From NCBI GenBank assembly GCA_025201365.1, contig JAIXMF010000001.1, positions 2,542,001-2,606,000 of the forward strand: 64,000 nucleotides of DNA. The letters are read 5' to 3'. This DNA is from Syncephalis plumigaleata (Eukaryota > Zoopagomycota > Zoopagomycetes > Zoopagales > Piptocephalidaceae). The notes below the pieces were generated by a model. The model was not told where the DNA came from and did not search any database. It was given only the letters and a program-made list of their open reading frames with translations. Below, in pieces: positions 40,102 to 54,041 of this stretch. The stretch's first letter is position 1; each line of letters starts with the position of its first letter. Made by a program: the position numbers and the translations under genes.

Positions 40102-41218
40102 ATGAATTCATTTGTGGAACGGTTTACCTCTGGTAGTGATCTGTTAAGCACTCATCGTAAGGGTTTGCTCTCCGGTAATCAGGAAGTACTAGGCCAATGG
40201 GATGCGGCAGAGGAATTTGCTATGCCACAGTTTGAACTGCCACAGTGCGCAGACCCGATAGCCTTTCTGCAACGACAGACTGATGACAATCTACAAGAGG
40301 ATTGTCGTATCAAGATTCAACACGGTACTACTACACTTGCCTTCAAGTTTGCACAGGGTATTATTGTAGCAGTTGATTCTCGTGCCACTGCTGGTGCCTA
40401 TATCTGTAAGTAGTGATCATTTATATAATTAATCAGTATATAATGAATTATCTATTATTGTATAATAGCACGCAAAGTGTAAAGAAGGTCATTGAGATTA
40501 ATCCATATTATTGGGTACCATGGCCGGTGGTGCCGCTGATTGTTCCTACTGGGAGCGTGAATTAGGACGTCGTTGCCGGTTAGTAGATTATTTATTATTA
40601 GTATAATGGGCACTTGGCTAAGTAATCTATCGATCTAATTATCACTGTGAATGTACAATTAGATTATACCAACTGCGTAATAAGGAGCGTATCTCGGTGG
40701 CTGCTGCCTCAAGATTCTATCGAATATCGTATACAGTTACAAAGGCATGGGATTATCCATGGGTACAATGATTACTGGTTGGGATAAGACAGTAAGTAAT
40801 GCATACATGTATAATAGATGATTAATATGGTTATTGCTCTTATTAGGGTCCAGCCTTGTTCTACGTTGATTCTGATGGTACTCGGTTAAAGGGCTCATAT
40901 TCTCTGTGGGATCCGGTTCCACCTTTGCCTATGGTGTCATGGATAGTGGCTATGATTATGACATGTCAGTGGCGGATGCTATCGAATTAGGACGTCGTTC
41001 CATTTATCATGCCACACATCGTGACGCATACTCTGGTGGTGTTGTCAATGGTAAGTAGAAATACGTTAGTATCTACTAGTATAATAACAATATGTTCTTT
41101 AGTATATCATGTTAAGCAAGAAGGCTGGGAATACAAGGGCCGTACTGATGTTAATGATCTACACTACGAGTATCAAGATCAAGCGAAATCAATGCATGTA
41201 CCGGCATACACGCTCTAG
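40102..41218 (+). CDS. PRE2: 20S proteasome subunit beta-5, chymotrypsin-like (PSMB5/Pre2)
   Basis: The catalytic beta subunit with chymotrypsin-like activity, made with a propeptide. Exon 1 has the propeptide and the mature start [20 protein letters not shown], where the Thr after HG is the nucleophile. It is followed by [74 protein letters not shown], and [20 protein letters not shown]. Three single-base deficits interrupt the frame (near 40,515 after NPYY, 40,710 after AAAS, 40,895 after LKGS). Each is repaired by restoring one base in a short run of T or A. Because every residue around them is conserved, sequence error is likelier than a pseudogene. Confidence 0.88.
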
Positions 41219-41445
41219 TCAATACGCGTACATTCAACTATATATACATATATATATATATACATATACATATATATGCCATTCAATCCTATTCTACAAC
41301 AAGCACTACATTAATGGATCTATTCCATTTGTAAATGTAGAATTTATACTTGAATAAAGTGATTATGATTCAATGATATTCATAGACACACACACATATA
41401 TATATATATATAATTTAATCTTTGTTATCATGATTACACGTTCAA

Positions 41446-44400
41446 TTAACGCTTAATACTCTCCACTGGATAGGCTAGATCTTCCAGTAAATTTGTCTCA
41501 ATGGCTGTCATGTCCGGTTTAGCGAGAGACAATGTCATACGACGTGTGTGTTCACCTATTTGACGGAAGAACGCACCCAACTCGCGTAGATCATCAATGC
41601 GATGCAACGATATCATAGGACGCCGTTGTAAGCAATGTGTCGATTCATAGGGTCGAGTAGTGACAAGCTAATCATTATTTATATAGTATTAGTATTAGTA
41701 TTACAGTATACATTTGTGTATTTGTATTACTACTTACGAAATCTGCCTCTGATGGTATACTCGATGAGTATCGCTTAGCTAATAAATCGAATAATCCTGG
41801 TTGTTGCCATGATTGACTATTATTATTATTAGTAGTAGCGGTGGAGTTCCTCTCTTTATCTGCACCATCGACTTGTCCATTGATTGCATCTGATTCCGCG
41901 ACAAATATCCATTGATGACTAGTATGTATCAATATATTAATATATCAATATAGTATCATGAGTAGTTGCTTGTCACTTACATGCGAAACTCTTTAGGATT
42001 AAGCGAGAATAGTAAATCGATGAATTTACATGCAGCCAACACGACATTCGTCAGACCTATATCGATCTCCTTATCCAAATAGACTTGCAGGAATAGACGT
42101 CTCTAATGATGTGCACGATAGATGATGCTTAATATAAGTGTAATCAATGAGTATTAGTATAAATATCAATTACCGTTTCTGTAATAAGTACTGGTAAAAA
42201 GTTGGCTAGATTCTGACTGGGAATACGACAGAATAATACGCTTAGCACAAGGTACATCTATACATTATTGTTTAGCAATCTATCGACGATATTATATATA
42301 TATATATATATAAACTTACCTCAACATGTACAATATTATTACTGGGTAGTTTCATTAATTCAACTAGTTTCTCTTGCATGCTAGGCAATTGCGGTAGATA
42401 TTGTCCTGGTTTGCCGCAGTAAACGGCAAATGCAAATCTACGTAATGCTTGAGCACGTCCCAATGCCTCCGTCTCCCGATTGGTGAATAGTGTGGTGGCA
42501 CCGCTAAACGTCGAGATACGACCTAGCAACTCGGTGATACGTTCTCGTTCACTCGCCATTAACCTGCCGATAATACGCGTCCATCGTGGTGCCGCTGTCG
42601 TCGTTGACATTGGGAAGAAACTATTATCTAGGAATAGATCCCATGCATCTTTACGTAATACTTTAATGCCTTGTGGATGCTGACTAATACCGACTAGTGC
42701 ATCCAAAGCAGCATCCTTCTGTCCACTATTAACACGTAGATAGATAATAGATAGATAGAATGTTAATCAATGATAAACAAACATGCTTTTACTTGCCTTG
42801 TTCCCTTACGAAGAATGGGTAGAATGGCTTGATGTAAGATAAGAGCTAGTGTATTATGTACGCGTTCTTGATCATTGAATCGTTCAACCATAGCTGGTAA
42901 TAACACTTGTGATACGAAATAGAGCAACTAATAGCATCGAGTTAGTAGATGACATTCATCAATAGTTCACATGTTGCTAATAGTCATGTCCTACCTTGGA
43001 ATCAATATCTGAACCATGTAAACGATAGGCTAATCGTTTCTCTAGTATAGTACCACTCAATGCTGGTCTCAACATATCATCTATACCATTGGTAGCAGTA
43101 TTAATATCACACATTGACTGTATGCATTCTCATTTGTATCAATTCTATTTACCATCAGGTGAGACAGCTTCCTCATGATGATGATTACGACGTTTCTGTG
43201 ATGGTGGCACCGATGATGATAACAAGCATATCTCCACTAATCGTATACATAAATCCTAGTAATATATCAAATAATCATGATCAACTATCATTTACTAATA
43301 TATACATATCTTGTTATCCTACCTCTGCAGCTGATTGTAATTGTGTTTCTGCTGTGGCATTAGCATGTCCTACACTGGTGGATTGATTCGTCTTCTCCCA
43401 TGCCGTAATAAAGTATTGTAGACATGCAATCCAGAATGGACGTGTCCTATTGCCTTGACTAATCAATTCACGTATAAATTCAATGGTACGTGGCCATAGT
43501 ACAGCCCATTCACCCGTCTCTACTAGTAGACAGTAGCGTGATAGAAAGTCAAAACATACAACAAATGAACTAGTAATAGGGTATTATTTGTCAGTAATAC
43601 TAATATAATACTAGCTAGATAGTTATCGTCATTACTTACCTTGCTTCATGATAATGACTTGCATTATGACGTTGATGTGATATCGATGCAGATGTCGATG
43701 TCGATGTCGGTGGTTGCTGTAGTTGCTGTGCCGGTATCATTGGACTATGATGACTGGGAGATCCACTTGTATTGTTCGCATGATTACCGCTACTACTGCC
43801 ACTACTACCACTTGTACCATAATGGCTTGATGTTTTAATCCGTTTGAATAGTTTCTTAAATACGAATGCTGGTCGTATACTAGTTAACTGACTAGTAATT
43901 GACATGACATCCTCTCCTATGGCATTACTATTATTCATAGACCATACATCTAGTAGGGCACTTGTGGTGGGATCACGACATAACACGCCCAAATGTTCAA
44001 TGAAACTTAGAATACGATTCCGTATACGTTGACTCTGCCATGGCATTAATGTACGTGATTTCGTGGCATCATGCATGGCCATCGATATCATAGTCAGTTG
44101 TAGGCTAGATGCTGCCGAGGATCGTCTACGTGTCGGGCCTTCCTTTTCCGTCTTTTGTTCATTAACCGGTAGCCAGCCTCCTATTGTTTGCCATACATCG
44201 ATGGCTACTTGAATAACCACAGGTAATTGTGATAGTACAATATCTCGTAGCTGTATATATATATATATGCATTAGGGTTAGTACTTGCTATTATTCATAG
44301 ATAATAACATACCTTATCAGATGATGCATGTTGCTGCTGCTGTTGTTGTTGTTGTTGCTGTGCAATTGAGCCATCTATAATGAATGATCATTAGATTGTT

Positions 44401-47400
44401 ACTTAGTGGATATACTAACAATAACGACTTACCATTAGATAGTGATGTGTGTAGATTAGAAGATAAATGAGCATAAGCAGTGGATGTGACCGTTTCATCG
44501 AGACAACCGACGACAAACTCTTCCAATCCATCTAGAAGTGTATCTAGATCCCAACTGGAATCGGTACCAATGTTCTCTGCCGTTTGACTGGATGTCCTAG
44601 CCAATTCTTGACAGAATCGATTCAACGATGGCAATACTAGATTGACCTTGGCATCTTCATGCAATCGAGCTGCTTTAGGAATGAAGTCTATCCAATTCCT
44701 TAGTACACTTCTTGAAGCGGGACTAGCAATGGCTTCAAGAGCTGCCTGCGAAAGAAGCACCATCCATTCCAAGGATACCACACCATTATATTCGTCTACA
44801 CCATCATGCTGATTACCATTACTCTGTTGTAATAATTGAAGCATCAGTCGTAACAACAATGGCTGTTGACTCTGTTGTTTGCCATGACTAACATGTCGAC
44901 TAAGCGTGGATGCCACTTCATATAACGCAGTGGGTAGTAATTGAGTAGTCGCTAAGCGTTCACTCGTTTGACGGGTTAACAACAATGCTAATTGTAAGGC
45001 ATACGCTTGAATGGGCTGCAATTCCGGATCTTGATCCAATAAACGTGCCCTAGTCCCTATACAATATCTAATACATATGTATATATATCAGCTATAGTAA
45101 TCATTATAGATCAGTAGTAGCATTACTTGAAACTCTGTGCTAGCCATAGATCAAAATAGGTCGATGGACTAGTTTTATCTTCTGTCTTATCTATTATAAC
45201 AAAGCATTAGTAATAGATAGCTACGATGAGTACTTCATTACCTTGTTGATGTTCATGTCTAGTTGCTCTTTGTAGTACTTGTGAGGTAACGCGTCGATGC
45301 ATCATCATCATCATCATGTCGCCGTTTAACTCGGTAGATGCCAGTAACTTGCCTACCAATCGAAAGGCATAAGCCACTTGAGCATCATCAAAACTGAACT
45401 CGGTAATCTCTCTTGAATGGCCTATCGGGGAACCCTTTGATGATATGCCACCACCACTATAATGCTGATGACTCTCGTCAATACGTCGCCAATCATCCTC
45501 GGCATCCATTAGTATGAGTAAGAATGGATCTAGCCAACTAGTAATGACACAATAGAATGATTAGCAATCCTTGATCACTAACAATAGAGAATCACTCACC
45601 AATGAGCATTCTCTAGATTTGCTTGCAACCATGATTGTGCTGCATGTCGTAATCTAGCATCAACATGATGATCGTATACTCGATCTAGAATAGAGAATAG
45701 AACCGTTTGAAATGATAGTTGGGGTAAATGCTGATCACCTATAGTGTATACAATATTGTTTAATATATGCATATATATATGCGCAGTTAGTCAACCTACT
45801 TGATAATCGCCAGAATACACAGAAATGTGACAATGCCACTACTTGTTGTTCAATCGATGATGCTGACTGAATAAACGGTAATAGAATGGCTTCAACCGCC
45901 GATGATCCAACTAGATCAACATAAGTCCATATCAACTGAATTGCTCGTTCATGCAACCATAGTTGATTAGGTGATAGGAATGACCATAACTGCATTTATA
46001 GGAATATGTATATACAAATCACATTGAGTAATTCAGTATAATTAGCATGTATATATAATCTACCTTAACAATGGCCGATCCTAACCATGGCATACTTGTA
46101 TTGTTCAATACATCGACGTAATGCTCTTGTACCATCACTGATGCTACAGATAATGCAGCAGTAATGGAATTAAACTCTGACATCTAGTATACAGTATAGT
46201 AAATAGTAAGTAACATCCAGTTATAATTCCTCGTATATAACCCACCTTACAACTAGTATTGATTAGCAGTAAGAATAATGCATCTTGACGTCGTTCAGTA
46301 AGCGATTTCAATGGTAATCGTCCATGATGACGTAGATTACGCTTTGACTGATGCTGCTGCTTATTACCATTGCTACTTGATAGATCAGATGGCTCATTTT
46401 CTTCCACAGTAGTGATAGATCGACGATCACTCTCCACTAGTTGACCACGCATCTTCACTAGCCATTCATAGGTTTGACATAGTCCTACGAATAAATCACT
46501 CATTTTAAGAGAATGCTGATTAGATTCCTTTGCTGTTTCTGTGGATATTGTATGTTGATCGAGTACTACTGCCATCACATTAACCATGGTAACACGAGTA
46601 TTTTGCTCATTATTCGATGATGGCTCATATGCCATAGATCGACTACATAGACTGGTAAGTAATGCCTCCATACACTGTAATGCCATACGAAGTAGGGTAA
46701 CACCATCGGGTAGGGCAATCTGACTAGGATCGGTGTCAGCTTGATAATACGCCCATAATCCATCAAATATATCCTGAGCACTATGCCATGTAGTAGGTGA
46801 AGCAACCGCCGTATGATCATTGCTATTGATACTAGTCGAATCTTGTTGCTGTTGTATTTGTGTTTCCTTTTGCGTAACTAGTTTGGCCCAATCACCAGAT
46901 CCAGTGGTTCGTTTAAAAGCATTCACAGATACACGACCGATCAATTGAGCAGCTAATCGAGATAGATTACTCGCCCCTGCTAAATCAAATCCTGGTGTAT
47001 CTACCATCACCTATAGTATGTATCGTTTCTATTAGTGTGAATAGCATTGATTACATATTGCATTACTTACCGATAATTTACATAGAACAAATAATACCAT
47101 ACATGGTAGTTGTACATCGCGTATCTCAGGATCAGCTGTATTCAGCATAAGCAGTAAGAACTCGATAACATGTATCCACTAACATTGACAATGATATTAA
47201 TCGAGTGATGTCATTCATATTGCAACAATTTAATAGTTACCTCTTTATTGACGTGAGCCGTTTCATTTGCATTAACTAGACGTGCAATGGTGCTCCATAT
47301 CTGCCATGGTTCCAATACATCAAATAGCATGTTTGCCGTTTTAATCAACTATTATACAAGATTAAATACGTATTCCATCATAATAATACTAATAGTAATT

Positions 47401-49003
47401 CCACTTACATTGGCTTCCTCGTCAGTTAGCGTGGATTGACTAGTGACGTGTAGTCGCAATGATATCATGACATCTAATAGAGTCTCCTTAACCATAGGTT
47501 GACCCAGTTCCCATTTATCAAGCAGTGATATAATTATCTTAAATGGTCGTTGTAATGTGGTTAAATCCTCCTCCGCGTAAAGTAATTGCTAGTAATCATG
47601 ATTACACTTGTATAAGATGTGGGTCATGAATGTATTAATTCAAGTCATCTTACCGATAATGCTTTACTCGCAGCTTTACGAGCATACGTGTCGAAATACA
47701 CCTGTTGCTTACCCCGTTCCTCATCCGATCCTAATAGCCAGGTGTATAGTCGTCGATTCAATGACATATCCCTTCTTAGTACGGTACTAAGTGCGGCAAC
47801 CATTAATGCAGTCAATTGTGCTTCATTAAATAATCTATATCACATTATTATTGTTACTATTAGTGTGGCTGTTAGTGAAACTAATCCATTACTTACTGTC
47901 GATGTAGAGGAAATCGATTAACTAGTAGATCCAACATGCCACGCTGTACCAATGTGTCCGTGTCCACCAATGATGCCTCAATGGCCCGTACAACCAATGT
48001 CATATCATGTCCAAGATAGGTCATCACCTCTAATCATAATATTCAATTATTATATTCATTAATATTGACTGTAATGAATAGTATCTATACATGTATTGAC
48101 CTACCCTCTCCATGTTCTAGTTTTGGTAGTCGACGTCCCAAGTAATGAAGCCCTGAATTACGACATTGATCTGAAGCGAGTAGACAATGCCATAGTGCTT
48201 CATAGAACATCGATATGCCTACTTGTTTAGCTATTTTATCAAACAGCGTCATTACCTATACATCATTGATGGTTACTAGTCATCTTCTAGTGGGATATCC
48301 AACTTACTTGAGGAAAATACTCGCTACCCTCCTCATCTAGACCGGGTAATAATGCCAATAAGAGACTTTGTAGACAAGGACATAGATGTTGACCTAATGA
48401 TAGGAAATACTCGCTGAATAGGTTCAATAATTGTGGCTATCAAATAGAGTGTACATGATTAATTACCCATTATTGTCATCATAATAGATAGGCCTACCTT
48501 TACTGAAGTAGCAGCATGTTGCAAGAAAGGGAATAAACCATAAGCATAGAGTGATAAATCATAGGCCAATTGATCTGGCTAATAACAATGCATGATATTC
48601 ATCATACGCGTTAAACAGAGAGTAGGAATGTCACTTTGTTATCCACTCATACTTACACCAATCTTCTTCAATATGTACGCGTATACTTCAAGTGTCTTCT
48701 GATGAACACCCGTAGGTAGAGCGGGATTCAAGCACTGTGCCAAACGTTTAGTCACTACAAGTTTATGCGGAATAACTGGGAATTCAAACGATTGAAATGC
48801 CTAGTACAGATTGTATTAGCATACACGCGTATATATATACATATATACGGGCAATAACTTACTTTTAGTAGTTTGCCTAAGAACGAGATAACATCAGCCC
48901 ATTCACTAACTGTATCGAACGATTGTAGGTTACGTTCAACCAGCTGAGCATAGCGGTTAAATTTAGATTCTGACGCATATCGTATTTCAATGGCACTTTG
49001 CAT
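41446..49003 (-). CDS. DOP1: Dopey family protein DOP1
   Basis: DOP1 is a large Golgi/endosome protein working with the Mon2 and Neo1 flippase complex in membrane traffic. The gene spans 7.5 kb in many exons on one strand. The N-terminal Dopey domain is visible: [35 protein letters not shown], then [49 protein letters not shown], and [20 protein letters not shown]. The C-terminal conserved block is [40 protein letters not shown]. The middle is poorly conserved, with polyQ and Ser/Thr-rich inserts. The last exon ends [13 protein letters not shown]. An in-frame Ser/Asn-rich stretch precedes the chosen ATG, so the true start could lie in a further upstream exon. Confidence 0.87.
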
Positions 49004-49322
49004 ACTGCTATTACTACTGCTATTACTGCTACTGTTACTACTACTACTATTTGGTCTACTAGTGTATTAACAGTAGAATATGGAAATACGAGAAATAAAG
49101 ACACAGTGAAATAAACAAGAACGTGTTGGATGGAATAGAGAATGGACAAATGGCGTATTAATGATTTGATGACTATAAGAATACACACAAACACGCTGAT
49201 TGATATAAATATGATACACCATCATTATTACATTCTAATGACAAACACATCAACATTCATTTATTTATAATAGCAATAGTAGTAGTAATCATAGTAGAAT
49301 TGCACTGTTATTCATATGCAAT
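49004..49322. other. Short gap between RMD1-family gene and DOP1
   Basis: Both genes are on the minus strand, so this holds the DOP1 promoter and the 3' end of the next gene. No other gene is supported. Confidence 0.4.
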
Positions 49323-51317
49323 TTAATGTCGTGGTATTACTTTACGATCTGTAAACACTTCTAGACTAATTGTAATGAGACCGATAACAATCTCCAATGC
49401 TGTATCATATAAATGTGTCATTATTAGATGATATGAATAAATAATATAATCATTGTAATTACACTTACCAATGAGATAAATAACAATCCATTCCAATCGT
49501 TCACCTATAATGATAGCAATATTAGTAGTATATATATGTATATCATTCTCTCTATTCTTACCATGACGACTATTTAAATGTTCTCGTAACATATCCAATA
49601 GATCACTAATCACTGTCACTCGTTGATTTAATAGTTCTACACGTTGGCTAATCTCCAAATAGCCTATCATTCATTATGAAGTAGTAAGTTATCTTACACC
49701 ACTGCTGTTAATATGTTTTTTGTTCCTTACCTTTAATTGCATCGTATAATGGTTGGAAGGCTGGTTCTGACCAGAATATCTCGGGTGTATCAAGTACATT
49801 GCTAACTAGATTCACATTGATTCTCATAATAAACAACTATGCATGATCATTTGTGTTATTAGCAATGATTGAATTAGTTAAAAGGCAACTACTCACCTGT
49901 CCTATCTTCTTTGAAATGGCCGTTCTAGTCATATTGGAATTGCCGGTACGTGCCATCTCCCATGGAATATGCTTCGTAGTATCGATGGTATTGTCAACTA
50001 GACCCTCGAACAAGGCTAATTTAGTCGATTGAGCTACAGCATGCGAGATAGTCAGCTTGGCCATATAATTGGTAGCAGAGCGTAGGGTAATGATGTCATT
50101 GTAGATACTATCAAATAAAGAAAGAGGAGAGCACACATGTTAGTCATATCTATCAATTGAGTTGAATAGTAGCAATCGTATTACCGTGGTTGACCCTCCT
50201 TATTGTAATAAAAGTGGAACTCCTCCAATTCAATCTCATCAGGTGCTAACATTAGTATGGTTATTGGTATGAGCGAGCGTATATCCCAATGTAATAATGA
50301 AAGGAGTACTTACGCAGTTTCTCATCTTCGAATGGCGCTAGACGAAGTAGCAATTGACCTTCTTGCTCACGAGTGAATCCCCATAGAACAATAACGCCAT
50401 ATCGAATACGAATATTTCACCAAGTGGCTCACTGGCATCATCATCGGGACGTGCATTCGGATCAATCGGTGATGTTGGTGACGTCAATGGCATTGAATCC
50501 GATGTCAAATGGCCACCATTCGCTGCATGACTACTGGTACTTGGTGCATTATCGTCATCGATACGACGAGTAAATGAATAGGGCGAATAGAGACTAGATT
50601 AACGTGAGATAATGTAGAAGTGTAAGCATACCTATTACAATTTGTATTCACTATCGATTATTACCATTCATCGAATAATTTGGGTGCAGTACTATGATTT
50701 ACTTTAATTGATTGGAAATGCTTAAATAGTTGATCTAATCGATATGAACTATACAATCATGTCAGATTCATTGCTCTTGCATTGATGTCTTTCAAGCGAC
50801 TTACGATGCGGTACAATAGGCTGTCATTCGTGGTAGACTGCTACGATCCAGTTGTCGTAACTGCTCGACATCCCGTTTCACCGTGCCTTGCGGTAGACGG
50901 GCCACTTGATCGTATACAGGTCGATCAGCGCCCGACATCTCATCAAATGATCCGTAAGCATTGTCCTCGTCCACGGGGAACAAAGCCATCTTCTGAGATG
51001 TACGTGACTAGAAGGATACATATCATCAAATCAGATCAATGCTTCTAGGCGTATCACCAGTTCACTACCGTACGACTAGGCTTTATCTTTGAACGACCAA
51101 CACTGGTATTCATTTGATTACGCGAATTGTGTATACGGGCAAGTGGCGAGGACGCCTCATTGCCACCGGGATAAGACACACTTCCGGGTGAGGCATTGGG
51201 ATGGAAGCCTATAACCCGGTTGGAAGGTAGGTTGTCTATACTGCCGTCTTCACCTACTAATAGCGAGGCATACTCGCTTGCCAGCTTATTAGGCTGTCGA
51301 CGGTGTGGACGCTGCAT
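49323..51317 (-). CDS. RMD1/RMD8 (DUF155) family protein
   Basis: Members sit in mitochondrial or other membranes and are needed for sporulation or mitochondrial translation in yeast. About nine exons. The N-terminus is Ser/Asn-rich (MQRPHRRQPNKLASEYASLL). The conserved DUF155 domain begins with RMTAYCTASSYRLDQLFKHF and continues GEIFVFD, VIVLWGFTREQEGQLL, EIELEEFHFYYNKEGQPRIY, IITLRSATNYMAKLTISHAV, AQSTKLALFE, VNLVSNVLDTPEIFWSEPAF, YLEISQRVELLNQRVTVIS, and LLDMLREHLNSRHG. A C-terminal membrane segment ALEIVIGLITISLEVF follows ERLEWIVIYLI. A one-base deficit lies near 50,402 between VFD and YGVIV. Best compared with Rmd1, Rmd8 and Rmnd1. Confidence 0.88.
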
Positions 51318-51677
51318 AATGAAAGAACGAGGAAGCTCGCGGTTACGATAGACTATACGATACCTAGAGTAGCTGTAGCTAGAGTAGTAGTAGTAGTAGT
51401 AATAGAGCCAAGCTGTAAGCTGATAGTAAGATAATGAAAAATGAAAAACATAGGTGAGTTACTACAAAGACGATGCATTTTTAATATACTCTATTTATAG
51501 CAGCGATAGTCATAAGAAGGTAATGGTAAAAAATGACGAAACACTCGATTGATTTGGAAACATGTGATGGTTCCAGATTATGCAAATACTGGTTTTCAGC
51601 CGATTAGCGCTGTTAGCCTTTAACATTGATAGGATAACAATTATCAACTAAAGCAATTCTAATACAATATTCATTTA
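51318..51677. other. Intergenic region with a decayed inverted-repeat end
   Basis: Besides the TIR-like segment at 51,589-51,624 it holds AGTAGTAGTAGT-type repeats near 51,387 and the RMD1-family promoter. No gene is supported. Confidence 0.4.
51589..51624 (+). repeat. Degenerate copy of the Tc1/mariner-like terminal repeat
   Basis: The segment CTGGTTTTCAGCCG, ATTAGCGCTGTTAGC, CTTTAAC follows a TA. It resembles both the 16,640-16,679 relic (ATTAGCGC, CTTTAAC) and the right end of the 54-kb element (GCGCAGTTAGC). No partner end was identified, so the boundaries of any element here are unknown. Confidence 0.35.
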
Positions 51678-52791
51678 TTACCAATAGGCCAGATATGTTC
51701 TAATGAGTGGTTGGGCTTGGAGGTACATATGGCGGAACTGGATCAGTAGCAGAAATAGAGCCGCGTCGACTGCCAGGAGGGAGGAAGAGAGGCATGGATA
51801 TCTCATATCCTTAATGATATTATTTACTTGGGTATTAAGCGTATTAGGATCAATCTGATTATTAAATGCCAATCTGATGAGAGCAAAAAGTAACTTGCGA
51901 AGGGAGTATAGATTCCGTTTGTTGGTTGTTGCCTGCTGATTAAAGCAGCCATATGTTGTAATATCAGCAACTCCCCATAGGCATCGAAGCACATGTCTAT
52001 AGCAAGTGTTCACGTTAGCTTGATGCGAACACAATCAATTGAGAATAACTTACTACGTGGATGAATGATATATAGAAAACCTTTGACCTTTGCATATATT
52101 AAGGCTAATTACAAATGTTAGCATAGTGTAGAATACGTATAATTACATTGCCAAATTTACCTGCAACGATTTGAGTAAGAGTCTTGTCAAAAGATTCCTC
52201 TTCCATGGACACCATTTTGCTAAGGTTCGCTACATGCTGCTCGTAGGTGTATTTGCATGCATTATCAATGACATAGCATTGTTTTCCAATGGCGAGGGAG
52301 CGGCTACAATATAGCCAAAGTATTGCCTCCTTGGATAGCTCGATAGTCAACCCTATCTGGGTTAATTGGTAAATGATGTTGCTACAATACTTCTTGTTAG
52401 CACCAGGCAGAATAACTATAATTATTGAATTATTCACTTACCTCATAGAATGATTGAACGATTTTTCCTTCTGGTTGATTCAAATCTGGACATATAACAG
52501 TGGCAGATTACCTTCCCACTTTCCTTCCAGATAATGAACAGGACCTTCCTGAGAAATAACCTTGACGAGTTCTAGATTTGACAGGCCAAATGCATCCTTT
52601 TTGCTTATCGTTTTACCTTGATACACAACTTCGCCTCTTCGATCTACATTCAATTAGCATACCGATAATAAATGTGATAATACGTTGTACTTACTGCCAA
52701 ACAAACGCATCATACTCTCGGCTGATTCGATCGAGGCTAGAAGCAGTGCAGCAACTGCGGTAATACTGATAATATTCATATTGAGATGCAT
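51678..52791 (-). CDS. Secreted protein of unknown function
   Basis: The first exon (52,791 to about 52,696) encodes a clear signal peptide: MHLNMNIISITAVAALLLAS then IESAES. Later exons read NRRGEVVYQGKTISKKDAFG, LVKVISQEGPVHYLEGKWE, LNQPEGKIVQSFYE, KYCSNIIYQLTQIGLTIEL, CKYTYEQHVANLSKMVS, SFDKTLTQIVA, LIYAKVKGFLYIIHP, CFDAYGELLILQHMAALI, RNLYSLRKLLFALIRLAFN, NQIDPNTLNTQVNNIIKDM, and a hydrophobic end. Introns with GCTAAC branch sites support the gene. One-base deficits near 52,485 and 51,920 are needed. Without the latter it would stop at 51,824. An intron just before KYCSN has an uncertain acceptor. About 300 residues with several cysteines. I do not recognise the family; a secreted effector-like protein is possible. 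Confidence 0.55.
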
Positions 52792-53436
52792 GATAAATGA
52801 CAGATCTCTCGTGGTGTAGTCTTGTAATCGTAAGTAAGCAAGTATCGTTAGGCGAGCGTAGTAGAAAGCAATGAAAACGAGGATATAGATTATGTGGACA
52901 TATTACTTGGAAATATCCCATGTATTTATAATGACTGCCTACTCAATGACCCATGTATTTCCAAGTTGAATTTGTTTTGTAGCAGCATGATGCTACCATT
53001 CCTCTGTTACACCGTGCCATGTGGTTATTACCAGTATACAGCGAATTTATGTAAAGTACCTTTCACGTATTCGCCTTTCGTCGTTTTAGCGAGTTCCAAT
53101 AGCTCAGACGACTACTAGGGTTCTCCTTCAGTAATTTCGTGTATCCATTTTACTTGCAATTCAATATAGATAACTCCAATATCCATTATTGAATACAGTT
53201 GATTAGCCATTCAATACATTAGAAATCCTTATCTTTTATCAATAAAAGTATTTTACTCATGTCCAATATAAAGTGAACTGGAAAAGCCATACAATCAAAC
53301 CTTATCACACCATCATCCATCTATTGGAGTTCTAGAACTTAATTAGGAATAACAAAATAAATACCCTAATGGAATGGTGTACCCATTTAGGAATGTGAGC
53401 ATGCAAACGTATAACAATAACTTCACGGCTCAATCA
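52792..53436. other. Region without a supported gene
   Basis: It should contain the promoter of the secreted-protein gene. A 74-codon plus-strand frame (52,894-53,118) has no recognisable feature. Confidence 0.4.
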
Positions 53437-53770
53437 TTACTTGTTGCACTGTTTCTTCACTCCTTGGATGTTTAGAGGTAACGACACTTGCTGGAACCTC
53501 ATTATTTGATTAGATGCACACATCAGAATTGTAAAGATGACATGAAGGTAAGGATTCGAGTATCGTGTATGGAATCGGGATATGGCAGCATGTCTGACTT
53601 TATTCAGATTATTCTCAGTCTTCGCAATGGAAACGATGTTCCAACACAACTACATCAAAGTGCCATTACTTCTAAACGCTCAAGGAAGGAGGACAAGGAC
53701 ATCGAAGAACCAAACAACAAACAACAACTTGCCGTGATGGTTATTGCTTTCACCTCTAAATATATAAATT
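53437..53770. repeat. Diverged duplicate, unit A
   Basis: It shares TTGCACTGTTTCTTCACTCC, a GATTCGAGTATCGTGTATGG and GACAAGGACATCGAAGAACC with unit B inside the element at 54,042-55,116. In unit A the two homologous blocks are contiguous; in unit B they are about 400 bp apart. No intact protein is evident on either strand, though antisense frames share a QV(S/L)LP...K.QCN-like end. Confidence 0.6.
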
Positions 53771-54041
53771 TAATTATGTGGATCACTGTATTTGCAAAGG
53801 ATATTGCGTAAATCTATTGATATATAGATTGATTAGATGGGAAGCAATATGCCACGATTTTAATGTAGCTTATGCAGCTATTTATATATATATATATATG
53901 CACAAAAATTGACGAATAGTGTATCCGAAGAGAAGAACGTCATAGATACCAAGTCATTTACAATAACAGTAACGACAACAACAATAGCAGTAACAATAGC
54001 AGTAACGATGACAACAGCTCCTTTGCTAAATGAACCAACTA
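53771..54041. other. Simple-repeat-bearing spacer
   Basis: TATATATATATA near 53,883 and AACAATAGCAGTAACAATAG-type repeats near 53,960-54,010. No gene. Confidence 0.4.

Noticed and set aside
40102-41218. PRE2 as a pseudogene
   Set aside because: All residues around the three frame shifts are conserved, splice sites are intact and the same kind of deficit occurs in many other essential genes in the window, so sequence error is likelier.
52894-53118. 74-codon plus-strand frame with several cysteines
   Set aside because: Starts at a non-ATG codon, no signal peptide, and lies in the promoter region of the divergent secreted-protein gene.
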